From positions 1 through 64,000 of the forward strand of contig NZ_LYVF01000165.1 of the NCBI RefSeq assembly GCF_001655685.1: 64,000 nt of DNA. Direction: 5' to 3'. Origin of the DNA: Desulfotomaculum copahuensis. GTDB lineage: Bacteria > Bacillota > Desulfotomaculia > Desulfotomaculales > Desulfovirgulaceae. Below the pieces are notes generated by a model. That model had not been told where the DNA came from and ran no database searches. It saw only the letters and a program-made list of their open reading frames with translations. Every line of letters starts with the position of its first letter. Position 1 is the stretch's first letter. This document shows positions 56,335 through 64,000 of this stretch, piece after piece. The position numbers and the translations under genes were made by a program.

Positions 56335-56352
56335 TTGATTTGCGGTGGGATT

Positions 56353-56931
56353 ATGATCCGGGAACATCTGAACAGAGAGCACCGTCAGCAATTGTTATCC
56401 CGTTATCTGGCCGGCAACCCCTTCCTCACCGACGAGGAACTGGCCGGCCTGCTGGGCGTGAGTGTGCAGACCGTCCGCCTGGACCGCGGCGCCCTGCGCA
56501 TCCCGGAATTCCGGGAACGGCTGGCCCGGGCGGCCCGGGGCGCTTACCGGCAGCCGCGGGCGCTGACCGAGGATGAGCTGGTGGGGGAACTGGTTGATCT
56601 GGAAGTGGGCCGGGCGGGGATCTCGGTGCTCACTGTGACTGAAGAAATGACCCTTTCCCACACCCGGGTGGCCCGGGGGCATTTCCTTTTCGCCCAGGCC
56701 AATTCCCTGGCCGTGGCCCTGTGCGACGCCACGGTGGCGCTGACCGGTACGGCCAAGGTCAGCTTCCGGCGGCCGGTTTATTGCCGGGAGAAAGTGGTCG
56801 CCCGGGGGGTTGTGCGCCGGAAAAAAGGCAACAAGTACATGGTCCGGGTTACATCCACGGTGCGCAACGAAACGGTGCTGGAAGGAAAATTTTTGATTTT
56901 TGCCATCGCAGAGGAGGAGTGGCGGCAGTGA
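56353..56931 (+). CDS. fapR: Fatty-acid biosynthesis regulator FapR
   Basis: A 192-residue repressor with an N-terminal DeoR-type helix-turn-helix (FLTDEELAGLLGVSVQTVRL near 24-43) and a C-terminal hot-dog domain that binds malonyl-CoA (RGHFLFAQANSLAVALCDAT near 109-128, RRPVYCREKVVARGVVRRKK near 139-158). Malonyl-CoA releases it from DNA. Its own operator lies 19 bases upstream. The ATG at 56353 is taken because it gives the known N-terminus. The gene overlaps plsX by four bases. Confidence 0.93.
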   Translation: MIREHLNREHRQQLLSRYLAGNPFLTDEELAGLLGVSVQTVRLDRGALRIPEFRERLARAARGAYRQPRALTEDELVGELVDLEVGRAGISVLTVTEEMTLSHTRVARGHFLFAQANSLAVALCDATVALTGTAKVSFRRPVYCREKVVARGVVRRKKGNKYMVRVTSTVRNETVLEGKFLIFAIAEEEWRQ

Positions 56932-57941
56932 AGATTGCCGTGGACGCCATGGGCGGTGACCATGCCCCGCGGGAAATTGTGCGCGGGGCGGCGGAAGCGG
57001 CCCGGGAATTCGACCAGGAAATCATCCTGGCCGGTGAGCAGGGGCAGATCATTGCCGAACTGGGAGAACTTACGGACCCGCGGATCACCATTGTGCATGC
57101 GCCCGAGGCCATCGCCATGGGCGAACATCCGGCGGTGGCCGTGCGGCGGAAAAAAAATTCGTCCATTGTGCGCGCGGTACAGCTGGTCAAGGAGGGAACA
57201 GCCGGCGCGGTGGTTTCGGCGGGCAGCACGGGAGCGGCCATGGCGGCGGCTTTGCTGGGCCTGGGACGCATCCGGGGCATCGACCGGCCGGCCATTGCTG
57301 GCATCCTGCCCAGCCGGCGGGGCGGCACGGTGCTCCTGGACGTGGGGGCCAATGTGGACTGCAAGCCGCAGCATTTATTGCAGTTTGCCATCATGGGTTC
57401 GCTGTACGCGGAAAAGATTCTGGGCATTCCGGAACCCCGGATCGGCCTTTTAAATATCGGTGAAGAGGAAACCAAGGGTAATGAATTGACATTGGCCACC
57501 CATCCCCTTCTGAAGCGGTCGGGCCTAAATTTCGTCGGCAATGTGGAAGGCAGGGATATTTTCCAGGGGCCGGTGGACGTGGTGGTCTGCGACGGCTTTG
57601 TGGGCAATATCGTGCTCAAGGCCGGCGAAGGTATGGCCATGGCCCTGATGCACATGGTCAAGGAAGAAGTGACCAAAAGCTGGCTGGCCAAGATGGGTAC
57701 GGCGATGACCATTCCGGCGCTGAAGGATTTCCGGCGCCGGCTGGATTATGCCGAATACGGCGGCGCCCCCCTGCTGGGGGTGAACGGCGTGGTGATCATC
57801 TGCCACGGCAGTTCCACCGCCCGGGCGATCAAGAACGCCGTCCGGCGCGCCCGGGAGTCCCTGGAAAACCGGCTGGTGGAAGCCATTCATTCCAATATCA
57901 AAGCCGGCGACGGCGGGGAGGCGGGGTGTGCCGATGCCTGA
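56928..57941 (+). CDS. plsX: Phosphate acyltransferase PlsX
   Basis: A 337-residue enzyme that makes acyl-phosphate from acyl-ACP for phosphatidic acid synthesis. The start VKIAVDAMGGDHAPREIVRG and VSAGSTGAAMAAALLGLGRI near 97 are family hallmarks. The GTG at 56928 overlaps the fapR stop (GTGA). Its last eight bases overlap fabH. Peripheral membrane protein in other bacteria. Confidence 0.95.
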   Translation: MKIAVDAMGGDHAPREIVRGAAEAAREFDQEIILAGEQGQIIAELGELTDPRITIVHAPEAIAMGEHPAVAVRRKKNSSIVRAVQLVKEGTAGAVVSAGSTGAAMAAALLGLGRIRGIDRPAIAGILPSRRGGTVLLDVGANVDCKPQHLLQFAIMGSLYAEKILGIPEPRIGLLNIGEEETKGNELTLATHPLLKRSGLNFVGNVEGRDIFQGPVDVVVCDGFVGNIVLKAGEGMAMALMHMVKEEVTKSWLAKMGTAMTIPALKDFRRRLDYAEYGGAPLLGVNGVVIICHGSSTARAIKNAVRRARESLENRLVEAIHSNIKAGDGGEAGCADA

Positions 57942-58941
57942 GCAGCGGGCGGCAATCACCGGTTTGGGCACTTATGTGCCGGAAAAGATTTTGACCAACG
58001 CGGAACTGGAAAAGATGGTCGATACCAGTGACGAGTGGATTACCACGCGCACCGGCATCCGGGAGCGGCGCATCGCCGCGCCGGGCGAGGCCACCTCCGA
58101 TCTGGCCCGGGAGGCGGCGCGGCGGGCGCTGGCCGATGCCGGGGTGGAGGCGCGCGAAATCGATTTGATTATCGTGGCTACCAATACGCCGGATATGCTT
58201 TTCCCGGCCACGGCCTGCCTCCTGCAGGAAAGCCTGGGGGCGGAGCGTGCCGGCGCTTTCGACCTGCTCGCCGGGTGCACGGGATTTATTTACGCCCTGG
58301 TCACGGGCGGCCAGTTTATTGCCGCCGGAGGGGCGCAGACAGTGCTGGCGGTGGGGGCGGAAACACTGTCCCGTATTGTCAACTGGCGCGACCGCAACAC
58401 CTGTGTTTTGTTCGGGGACGGCGCCGGGGCGGCGGTGCTGCGTGCGGCGCCGGCCGGCTACGGCCTGCTTGCTTCCCGCCTGGGCGCCCACGGCGCCGGC
58501 GGCCCGCTGTTATGCCTGCCGGCCGGTGGTTCCCGCCGGCCGGCCTGCCGGGAAACGGTGGAACAGGACCTGCACTTCGTACATATGAACGGGCGGGAAG
58601 TATTCAAGTTTGCCGTCAAGACCATGGAGGAAGGTACGCGCGGGGTGATGGAGGACGCCGGCCTGTCCGTTGCCGATATAGATTTTCTGATCCCGCACCA
58701 GGCCAATATCCGCATCATCGACGCCGCGGTCAAACGGTTGGGACTGGCGCCGGAGCGTGTACTGGTGAATGTAGACCGTTACGGCAACACTTCCACCGCC
58801 TCCATCCCCCTGGCCCTGCAGGAGGCACGGCAGGCCGGGCGGATCAAGGACGGGGACAATGTTGTGCTAGTCGGCTTCGGCGCCGGGTTGACCTGGGCGG
58901 CGGCCGCCGTCAGATGGTTTGACGCCCGCCGGCCGGAATAA
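57934..58941 (+). CDS. fabH: 3-oxoacyl-ACP synthase III
   Basis: A 335-residue initiating condensing enzyme that joins acetyl-CoA or a branched acyl-CoA with malonyl-ACP. The catalytic triad is visible: Cys in LLAGCTGFIYAL near 112, His in LIPHQANIRII near 253 and Asn in RYGNTSTASIPLAL near 283. The ATG at 57934 lies inside the end of plsX. It is the first dedicated elongation gene of the cluster. Confidence 0.95.
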   Translation: MPEQRAAITGLGTYVPEKILTNAELEKMVDTSDEWITTRTGIRERRIAAPGEATSDLAREAARRALADAGVEAREIDLIIVATNTPDMLFPATACLLQESLGAERAGAFDLLAGCTGFIYALVTGGQFIAAGGAQTVLAVGAETLSRIVNWRDRNTCVLFGDGAGAAVLRAAPAGYGLLASRLGAHGAGGPLLCLPAGGSRRPACRETVEQDLHFVHMNGREVFKFAVKTMEEGTRGVMEDAGLSVADIDFLIPHQANIRIIDAAVKRLGLAPERVLVNVDRYGNTSTASIPLALQEARQAGRIKDGDNVVLVGFGAGLTWAAAAVRWFDARRPE

Positions 58942-58963
58942 AGCGGAAGGGAGACGGATCACC

Positions 58964-59914
58964 ATTATCCGCACGAAACTTTGTGATTTGCTGGGCATTG
59001 CTTATCCGGTCATGCAGGGTGGGATGGCCTGGGTTTCCACGGCCGAACTGGCCGCCGCCGTCAGCGAAGGCGGCGGGCTGGGCATCATCGGCTCCGGCCA
59101 GGCGCCGGCGGACTGGGTGCGCGAGCAGGTGCGCCGGACCAGGGAGTTGACCGGCAAGCCCTTCGGGGTCAATGTAATGCTGCTCTCTCCTTTTGTGGAT
59201 GCAGTGATGCAGGTGATTGTCGACGAGCGGGTGCCCGTGGTGACCACCGGTGCGGGTAACCCGGGCAAATATGTGCCGGCGCTGCAGGCGGCGGGCACCC
59301 GGGTGATTCCGGTGGTGGCCTCGGTGGCCCTGGCCAAACGCCTGGTACGCGGCGGGGTGGACGCGCTGATTGCCGAAGGGATGGAAAGCGGTGGCCATGT
59401 GGGTGAACTGGGCACCATGGCCCTGGTGCCGCAGATCGTGGATGCGGTGGATGTGCCCGTCATTGCCGCCGGCGGCATCTACGACGGCCGCGGCCTGGCC
59501 GCCGCCCTGGCCCTGGGGGCGGTGGGGGTGCAGATGGGCACCCGGTTCATGTGCGCCGCCGAATGCACCATTCACCCCCGGGTGAAGGAAATGGTGCTCA
59601 AGGCCAGAGACCGCGACACGGTGGTCACCGGCCGCTCCACCGGTCACCCGGTGCGGGTGCTCAAAAACAAGTTGAGCCGGCAGTTTGAGGATTTGGAGGC
59701 CCGCTGCGCCCCGGCGGCGGAACTGGAGAAACTGGGCACCGGCCGCCTGCGGGCGGCCATGGCGGACGGCGATGTGGAATACGGCTCGGTGATGGCCGGG
59801 CAGGTCGCCGCGCTGGTGCGTGAAATCCAGCCGGCGCGTGAAATCATCCGGGACGTGGTGGAAGGGGCGGCCGCGGTGCTGCAAAATTTGAGCCGTTGGG
59901 CGGTGCCGGAATGA
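58964..59914 (+). CDS. fabK: Enoyl-ACP reductase II (FabK type)
   Basis: A 316-residue FMN enzyme that reduces trans-2-enoyl-ACP, replacing FabI. GIAYPVMQGGMAWVSTAELA near 13-32, GVNVMLLSPF near 73, EGMESGGHVGE near 143 and PVIAAGGIYDGRGLA near 169 fit FabK/nitronate monooxygenase proteins. Homologues begin MIRTKLCDLLGI. Here the codon before IRTKL is ATT at 58964, 10 nt after AAGGGAG; no ATG, GTG or TTG lies at that point. The only in-frame standard codon nearby is a TTG at 58919, inside fabH. The rare ATT start is therefore preferred. It overlaps fabD by four bases. Confidence 0.88.
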   Translation: MIRTKLCDLLGIAYPVMQGGMAWVSTAELAAAVSEGGGLGIIGSGQAPADWVREQVRRTRELTGKPFGVNVMLLSPFVDAVMQVIVDERVPVVTTGAGNPGKYVPALQAAGTRVIPVVASVALAKRLVRGGVDALIAEGMESGGHVGELGTMALVPQIVDAVDVPVIAAGGIYDGRGLAAALALGAVGVQMGTRFMCAAECTIHPRVKEMVLKARDRDTVVTGRSTGHPVRVLKNKLSRQFEDLEARCAPAAELEKLGTGRLRAAMADGDVEYGSVMAGQVAALVREIQPAREIIRDVVEGAAAVLQNLSRWAVPE

Positions 59915-60852
59915 GCAAGACAGCATTTCTTTTTCCCGGTCAGGGAGCCCAGTATGCCGGCATGGGCCGGGAACTGACGGAGGCGTACCCGGCCGCGCGG
60001 CGTGTTTTTCAGGAGGCGGACGAAGCCCTGGGCTTCGCCTTGAGCCGGTTGTGCTTCGAGGGTCCGGCGGAGGAATTGCAGTTGACGGTCAACGCCCAGC
60101 CGGCCATTCTGACCACCGCTGTCGCCTGCCTGGCGGTGTTGCGGGAAAAAGGCGTGCCGGCCGGAGCGGCCGCCGGTCATAGCCTGGGGGAATACGGCGC
60201 CCTGGTGGCCGCCGGTACTTTGAGTTTTGCCGATGCCGTGCGGGTGGTGCGTCAGCGCGGCCGGTTCATGCAGGAGGCGGTGCCTCCCGGGGCGGGCGGT
60301 ATGACCGCCGTGCTCGGGCTGGATGCGCCGGCGGTGGAGGAGATCTGCCGGCGGGCGGGCGGCGCCGGGGTGGTGGAGGCGGTGAACCTGAACTGTCCCG
60401 GCCAGGTGGTCATCGCCGGCGACACGGCCGCCCTGGAGCGTGCCGCCGCCCTGGCCAAAAAGGCGGGCGCCAGACGGCTGGTGCCGCTGGCCGTAAGCGC
60501 GCCCTTCCATTCCAGCCTGATGCGTCCGGCCGGGGAGAAGCTGGCGGCCGTACTGGCGGATGTGCCCGTGGCCGGCCTGCAGTTTCCCGTGGTGGCCAAT
60601 GTCACCGCCGACTATGTCCGTGCGCCTGAAGAGGTGCGGCAGCTGCTGGTCCGTCAGGTTTACAGCCCGGTGCGCTGGGAGGAAAGCATGCGCCGGCTGC
60701 TGGCGGACGGGGTGGAATTATTTGTGGAAATGGGACCGGGTACGGTTTTAACCGGATTGTTGCGTAAAATCGACCGCCGGGCGGCCTGCCTGCCGGCGGG
60801 GGAGCCGGGCGGGCTGGAAAAAGTGCTTGCGTACCACGGGGAGGTTGGCTAA
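59911..60852 (+). CDS. fabD: Malonyl-CoA:ACP transacylase
   Basis: A 313-residue enzyme that loads malonate onto ACP. The nucleophile serine is in AAGHSLGEYGALVAAG near 91, the first glycine motif is FLFPGQGAQYAGMG at 6-19, and the catalytic His is in VSAPFHSSLM near 200. It starts in the last four bases of fabK (ATGA). Its stop lies one base before the fabG start. Confidence 0.95.
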   Translation: MSKTAFLFPGQGAQYAGMGRELTEAYPAARRVFQEADEALGFALSRLCFEGPAEELQLTVNAQPAILTTAVACLAVLREKGVPAGAAAGHSLGEYGALVAAGTLSFADAVRVVRQRGRFMQEAVPPGAGGMTAVLGLDAPAVEEICRRAGGAGVVEAVNLNCPGQVVIAGDTAALERAAALAKKAGARRLVPLAVSAPFHSSLMRPAGEKLAAVLADVPVAGLQFPVVANVTADYVRAPEEVRQLLVRQVYSPVRWEESMRRLLADGVELFVEMGPGTVLTGLLRKIDRRAACLPAGEPGGLEKVLAYHGEVG

Positions 60853-60853
60853 A

Positions 60854-61597
60854 ATGATACTTGACGGCAAGGCGGCCATTGTAACCGGGGCCTCCCGGGG
60901 CATCGGGCGGGCTGTCGCCCTGGCCCTGGCGGAAGCCGGCGCCGATGTGCTGGTCAATTATGCCGGCCGGCCGGACGCAGCCGCGGAAGTGGTGCAAATG
61001 ATCAAGGAAACCGGCCGCCGCGCCCATGCCTGGCAGGCTGATGTGGCGCTGGCGGCGGATGCGGCCGGATTGGTCAATACCGCCCTGGAACAGTTTGGCC
61101 GGGTGGATATTCTGGTCAACAACGCCGGCGTGACCAGGGATAACCTGGTTATGCGCCTGACGGAAGAGGACTGGGAACGGGTGCTGGCGGTGAACCTGAA
61201 GGGCGCCTTCAATTGCATCCGGGCGGTTAGCCGGCCCATGCTCAAAGCCCGCCGGGGGCGGATCATCAGCATCAGCTCGGTGGTGGGACTGACGGGAAAC
61301 GCCGGGCAGGCCAATTATGCCGCCAGCAAGGCCGGGTTGATCGGCCTGACCAAATCGGTGGCCAAAGAACTGGGTTCCCGGAATATTACCGTCAACGCCG
61401 TGGCGCCCGGTTTTATTCAAACCGGCATGACCGCCTCCCTGCCGGCGGCGGTGCGGGAAAAAATGCTTGCCGGGGTGGCCCTGGGCCGCTTCGGGGAACC
61501 GGCCGATGTGGCCGCGGTAGTGGTTTTTCTGGCCAGCGACGCCGCCGGTTATATCACCGGGCAGACGCTGGTGGTTGACGGCGGCATGGTGATGTAA
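60854..61597 (+). CDS. fabG: 3-oxoacyl-ACP reductase
   Basis: A 247-residue SDR that reduces 3-oxoacyl-ACP with NADPH. TGASRGIGRAV near 12, NNAGVTRDNLVMRL near 88, then Ser, Tyr and Lys in ISISSVVG and NYAASKAGLIG near 140-158. The ATG at 60854 follows AGGTTGGCTAAA. It belongs to the same transcript as fabD. Confidence 0.95.
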   Translation: MILDGKAAIVTGASRGIGRAVALALAEAGADVLVNYAGRPDAAAEVVQMIKETGRRAHAWQADVALAADAAGLVNTALEQFGRVDILVNNAGVTRDNLVMRLTEEDWERVLAVNLKGAFNCIRAVSRPMLKARRGRIISISSVVGLTGNAGQANYAASKAGLIGLTKSVAKELGSRNITVNAVAPGFIQTGMTASLPAAVREKMLAGVALGRFGEPADVAAVVVFLASDAAGYITGQTLVVDGGMVM

Positions 61598-61633
61598 AGA
61601 TTTGGAGAGATTTGGTGGAAGGAGGTGAACAGG

Positions 61634-61864
61634 TTGTCGGTTTTTGACAAGGTCAAGTCCATCATTGTCGAGCAGCTGGGGGTGGAGGAAGCTGATGTGA
61701 ACATGGAAGCTTCCTTTATTGAGGACCTGGGTGCCGACTCACTGGATATTGTGGAACTGGTCATGGCCCTGGAGGAAGAATTTGATCTGGTCATCCCCGA
61801 TGAGGATGCCGAGAAGATCCGCACTGTGGGCGAGGCGGTGAAGTATATTCAGGACCACCAATAA
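61634..61864 (+). CDS. acpP: Acyl carrier protein
   Basis: A 76-residue carrier with the phosphopantetheine serine in [12 protein letters not shown] near residue 37. The acidic helix is [19 protein letters not shown]. The TTG start at 61634 is 5 nt after GGAGGTGA; a GTG at 61625 is part of that ribosome site. A terminator directly follows, so high acpP mRNA could be made apart from fabF. Confidence 0.95.
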   Translation: MSVFDKVKSIIVEQLGVEEADVNMEASFIEDLGADSLDIVELVMALEEEFDLVIPDEDAEKIRTVGEAVKYIQDHQ

Positions 61865-61872
61865 GGATTCGT

Positions 61873-61901
61873 AAAGTCCCGCGAACCGGCGGGACTTTTT
61901 T
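61873..61901 (+). terminator. Terminator between acpP and fabF
   Basis: AAAGTCCCGC (61873-61882) and GCGGGACTTT (61889-61898) form a perfect 10-bp stem with a six-base loop and a short T-run (to 61901). It may let acpP be produced in excess over fabF. Confidence 0.85.
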
Positions 61902-61935
61902 GAAATAGGCAGATTGCGCCAAGGAGGTATAGGGT

Positions 61936-63177
61936 GTGGTGAACAGGGTTTTGGTAACCGGCCTGGGGGTGGTTTCGCCGCTGGGTACGGGTGTGGAGCC
62001 GTTCTGGGCCAACCTGACGGCCGGGGTTTCCGGCGCCGGGCCGATCACCAGGTTTGACGCCACGGCCTTCAGCACCCGCTTTGCCGCTGAAGTGAAGGAT
62101 TTTGACCCGCTCCGGTATATAGATAAAAAAGAGGCCCGGCACATGGACCGTTTTACCCAGTTTGCCCTGGTGGCGGCCAACATGGCTCTGGCGGACGCCG
62201 GCCTGGACCTGGAAAAAACGGACCGCGACCGGGTGGGGGTGATCCTCGGTTCCGGCATCGGCGGGATTGAAACCCTGGAGGAGCAGCACAAGGTGCTGCT
62301 GAACAAAGGTCCCGGGCGGATCAGCCCCTTTTTCATCCCGATGATGATTGCCAATATGGGTGCCGGCCAGATTGCCATCGCCCACCGCCTGCGGGGCTGC
62401 AACGTGACCACCACCAGCGCCTGCGCGTCCAGCAACAACGCGGTGGGCGACGCCTGCCGCATTCTGCAGCGGGGACAGGCCGACGTGATGATCACCGGCG
62501 GCAGCGAGGCACCGATCACACCGATGGCGGTGGCCGGTTTCTGCGCCATGAAGGCTCTGTCCACCCGTAATGATCAGCCGCAGCAGGCGAGCCGGCCCTT
62601 TGACGCCGGACGGGACGGGTTTGTGATTGGCGAGGGGGCGGGCATACTGATCCTGGAGACCGAGGCGCACGCCCTGGCCCGGGGAGCGCGGATTTACGCT
62701 GAAGTGACCGGTTACGGCACCAGCTGCGACGCCTATCACATCACGGCCTCGGATCCGGAGGGCGGCGGCGCGGCGCTGGCCATGTCCCTGGCCCTTTTGG
62801 ACGCCGGCTTGTCACCGGCGGACATCGACTACATCAATGCCCACGGTACCTCCACTCCCCTGGGCGATCGCTCGGAGACCACGGCCATCAAGCACGTCTT
62901 TGGAACGGCCGCCGCCCGGCTGGCCGTCAGTTCGACCAAGTCGATGACCGGCCATTTGCTGGGGGCGGCCGGCGGTGTCGAGTCCGTGGCCTGCGTGCTG
63001 GCCATTGACCGGGGGGTGATTCCGCCCACGATCAACTATGAGCAGCCGGATCCGGAATGCGATCTGGATTACGTGCCCAATTGTGCCCGGGTGGCTCCGG
63101 TGCGGGCGGCTTTGAACAATTCCTTCGGCTTCGGGGGGCATAACGCCACGCTGGTATTCAAAAAATATGAGCGTTGA
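61936..63177 (+). CDS. fabF: 3-oxoacyl-ACP synthase II
   Basis: A 413-residue elongating condensing enzyme. Cys in [17 protein letters not shown] near 163, His in [12 protein letters not shown] near 303 and His in [14 protein letters not shown] near 340-400 form the triad. The GTG start at 61936 follows AAGGAGGT. It is followed by rnc after 38 bases. Confidence 0.95.
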   Translation: MVNRVLVTGLGVVSPLGTGVEPFWANLTAGVSGAGPITRFDATAFSTRFAAEVKDFDPLRYIDKKEARHMDRFTQFALVAANMALADAGLDLEKTDRDRVGVILGSGIGGIETLEEQHKVLLNKGPGRISPFFIPMMIANMGAGQIAIAHRLRGCNVTTTSACASSNNAVGDACRILQRGQADVMITGGSEAPITPMAVAGFCAMKALSTRNDQPQQASRPFDAGRDGFVIGEGAGILILETEAHALARGARIYAEVTGYGTSCDAYHITASDPEGGGAALAMSLALLDAGLSPADIDYINAHGTSTPLGDRSETTAIKHVFGTAAARLAVSSTKSMTGHLLGAAGGVESVACVLAIDRGVIPPTINYEQPDPECDLDYVPNCARVAPVRAALNNSFGFGGHNATLVFKKYER

Positions 63178-63215
63178 AAAACGGCCGGCCATAAAATTGA
63201 CCCGGGTGATGGATA

Positions 63216-63923
63216 ATGTTACAAATTGAGCAAAATATCAAACTGCTGGAAGAACAGCTGGGCATTCACTGGCATGACCGGGAACTCCTGCTTCTGGCGC
63301 TGACCCACAGCTCCTACGCCTATGAAAGCCGCAGCCGGGGGCATGAAAACAATCAGCGTCTGGAATTCCTGGGTGACGCGGTGCTGGAACTGGTGGTCAG
63401 CGAGCACCTTTACCGCACCTACCCGGCTCATGCCGAGGGCGAACTGACCAAGCTGCGCGCGGCGGTGGTATGCGAGCCCTCCCTGGCCCGGGTGGCCCGG
63501 GAGCTGGACCTGGGCGCCTGCCTGTTCATGGGGCGGGGCGAGGAGCGCTCCGGCGGCCGCAACCGGCCCTCTATTCTGGCCGACGCCTTCGAGTCCCTGC
63601 TCGGGGCGGTTTACCTGGATCAGGGATTGACGGCCGCCCGGCAACTGGCCCTGACCCATCTGGGACCGCTGATCACCGATGTGCTGGAAGGGCGGATGGA
63701 GCGCGACTACAAGACGGAACTGCAGGAGATTTTACAGCAGGAAAACGGTGGCGCGCTTAACTACGCCATCCTGCACGAGGAAGGTCCCGATCACGACAAG
63801 ACTTTTACGGCGGCGGTTTTTTGCGGCGGCCGGGAAATGGGCCGCGGCCGGGGGCGGTCCAAAAAGGAAGCGGAACAGCAGGCCGCCCGCCGGGCGCTGG
63901 CCGTTCTGGGGTATGCCGGTTAG
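63216..63923 (+). CDS. rnc: Ribonuclease III
   Basis: A 235-residue double-stranded RNA endonuclease. The signature NQRLEFLGDAVLELVVSEHL near 44-63 carries the catalytic acidic residues, with further ones in ILADAFESLLGAVY near 125. The C-terminal dsRNA-binding domain is about 160-230 (DYKTELQEILQQENGG, then SKKEAEQQAARRAL). The ATG at 63216 follows GGGTGATGG. It processes rRNA and stable RNA. Confidence 0.95.
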   Translation: MLQIEQNIKLLEEQLGIHWHDRELLLLALTHSSYAYESRSRGHENNQRLEFLGDAVLELVVSEHLYRTYPAHAEGELTKLRAAVVCEPSLARVARELDLGACLFMGRGEERSGGRNRPSILADAFESLLGAVYLDQGLTAARQLALTHLGPLITDVLEGRMERDYKTELQEILQQENGGALNYAILHEEGPDHDKTFTAAVFCGGREMGRGRGRSKKEAEQQAARRALAVLGYAG

Positions 63924-63940
63924 CAACGGAGGAGAAGGAC

Positions 63941-64000
63941 ATGGGCATCTTTGACCGTTTGAAGCAAAGCCTGACCCGTACCAGGCAGGGGTTGGTGGAA
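63941..64000 (+). CDS. ftsY: Signal recognition particle receptor FtsY (start only)
   Basis: The first 20 codons, beginning MGIFDRLKQSLTRTRQ, match the typical FtsY N-terminus of Firmicutes (MGFFDKLK.GL.KTR). It starts 17 bases after rnc, with GGAGGAGAAGG before it. The GTPase domain lies beyond the window. Confidence 0.8.
   Translation, partial: MGIFDRLKQSLTRTRQGLVE

Noticed and set aside
1-64000. CRISPR arrays, tRNA or rRNA genes, insertion sequences
   Set aside because: No regularly spaced repeats, cloverleaf-like segments, rRNA-like stretches or transposase motifs were seen on either strand.

Overview
The window looks like the chromosome of an anaerobic, spore-forming, Gram-positive bacterium, most like the Peptococcaceae (Desulfotomaculum/Pelotomaculum type). 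Several genes point that way: FapR with its operator, the RNA-binding antiterminator HutP, FabK-type enoyl-ACP reductase, an S-layer (SLH) protein, two small spore-germination GerPA/GerPF-like proteins, and oxygen-sensitive chemistry (2-hydroxyacyl-CoA dehydratase/benzoyl-CoA reductase-like proteins, glutamate mutase, AdhE, ADP-forming acetyl-CoA synthetase). The assignment is inference; no rRNA or marker phylogeny is available here. From about 7.1 to 11 kb the DNA is visibly A+T-rich, while most of the window after 13 kb is G+C-rich.

Layout. 1-106: the end of a ThiC-like gene. 151-8.6 kb: an acyl-CoA module with a thiolase and its DUF35 partner, a short-chain dehydrogenase, two benzoyl-CoA reductase/2-hydroxyacyl-CoA dehydratase-like subunits, a remnant of an enoyl-CoA hydratase, two ASKHA ATPases (one with degenerate motifs), a DUF2889-like protein and a gamma-carbonic anhydrase. 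8.6-12.8 kb: a small unknown gene, an M24 peptidase, a lone PhoU-like protein, a broken esterase gene and a YitT membrane protein on the minus strand.

12.8-38 kb is a long histidine/glutamate fermentation locus. hutH is followed by a divergent urocanase paralogue, an AraC-type regulator, a five-gene branched-chain-type ABC importer, a canonical urocanase, glutamate formimidoyltransferase, imidazolonepropionase and formimino-THF cyclodeaminase. Glutamate mutase (S, L, E), methylaspartate ammonia-lyase, an AtuA/DUF4387 pair, a sigma-54 activator and HutP come next. Together these would take histidine to glutamate and C1-THF, then glutamate to mesaconate. Mesaconate hydration and citramalate cleavage have no recognised enzyme here, and the AtuA/DUF4387 pair is a candidate for a step near that point. 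Two layers of control can be read from the DNA. A perfect sigma-A promoter and a HutP-type NAG-repeat attenuator precede hutH. A 37-bp element occurs three times, before the divergent urocanase, the transporter and the canonical urocanase, around the AraC gene.

38-55 kb is mixed: a ferredoxin-like gene behind a perfect 36-bp palindrome with a CRP-type core, a metallophosphoesterase, zinc-binding unknowns, an aminotransferase, a HAD phosphatase, the SLH protein, the GerP-like pair, AdhE, a TtcA-like ATPase, a HdrC-HdrB fusion, ADP-forming acetyl-CoA synthetase and its DRTGG/P-loop partner. 55.4 kb to the end is the housekeeping fatty-acid cluster yceD-rpmF-fapR-plsX-fabH-fabK-fabD-fabG-acpP-fabF-rnc-ftsY. 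It starts at a perfect sigma-A promoter and has a second promoter covered by a FapR operator. I saw no rRNA, tRNA, CRISPR array or insertion sequence.
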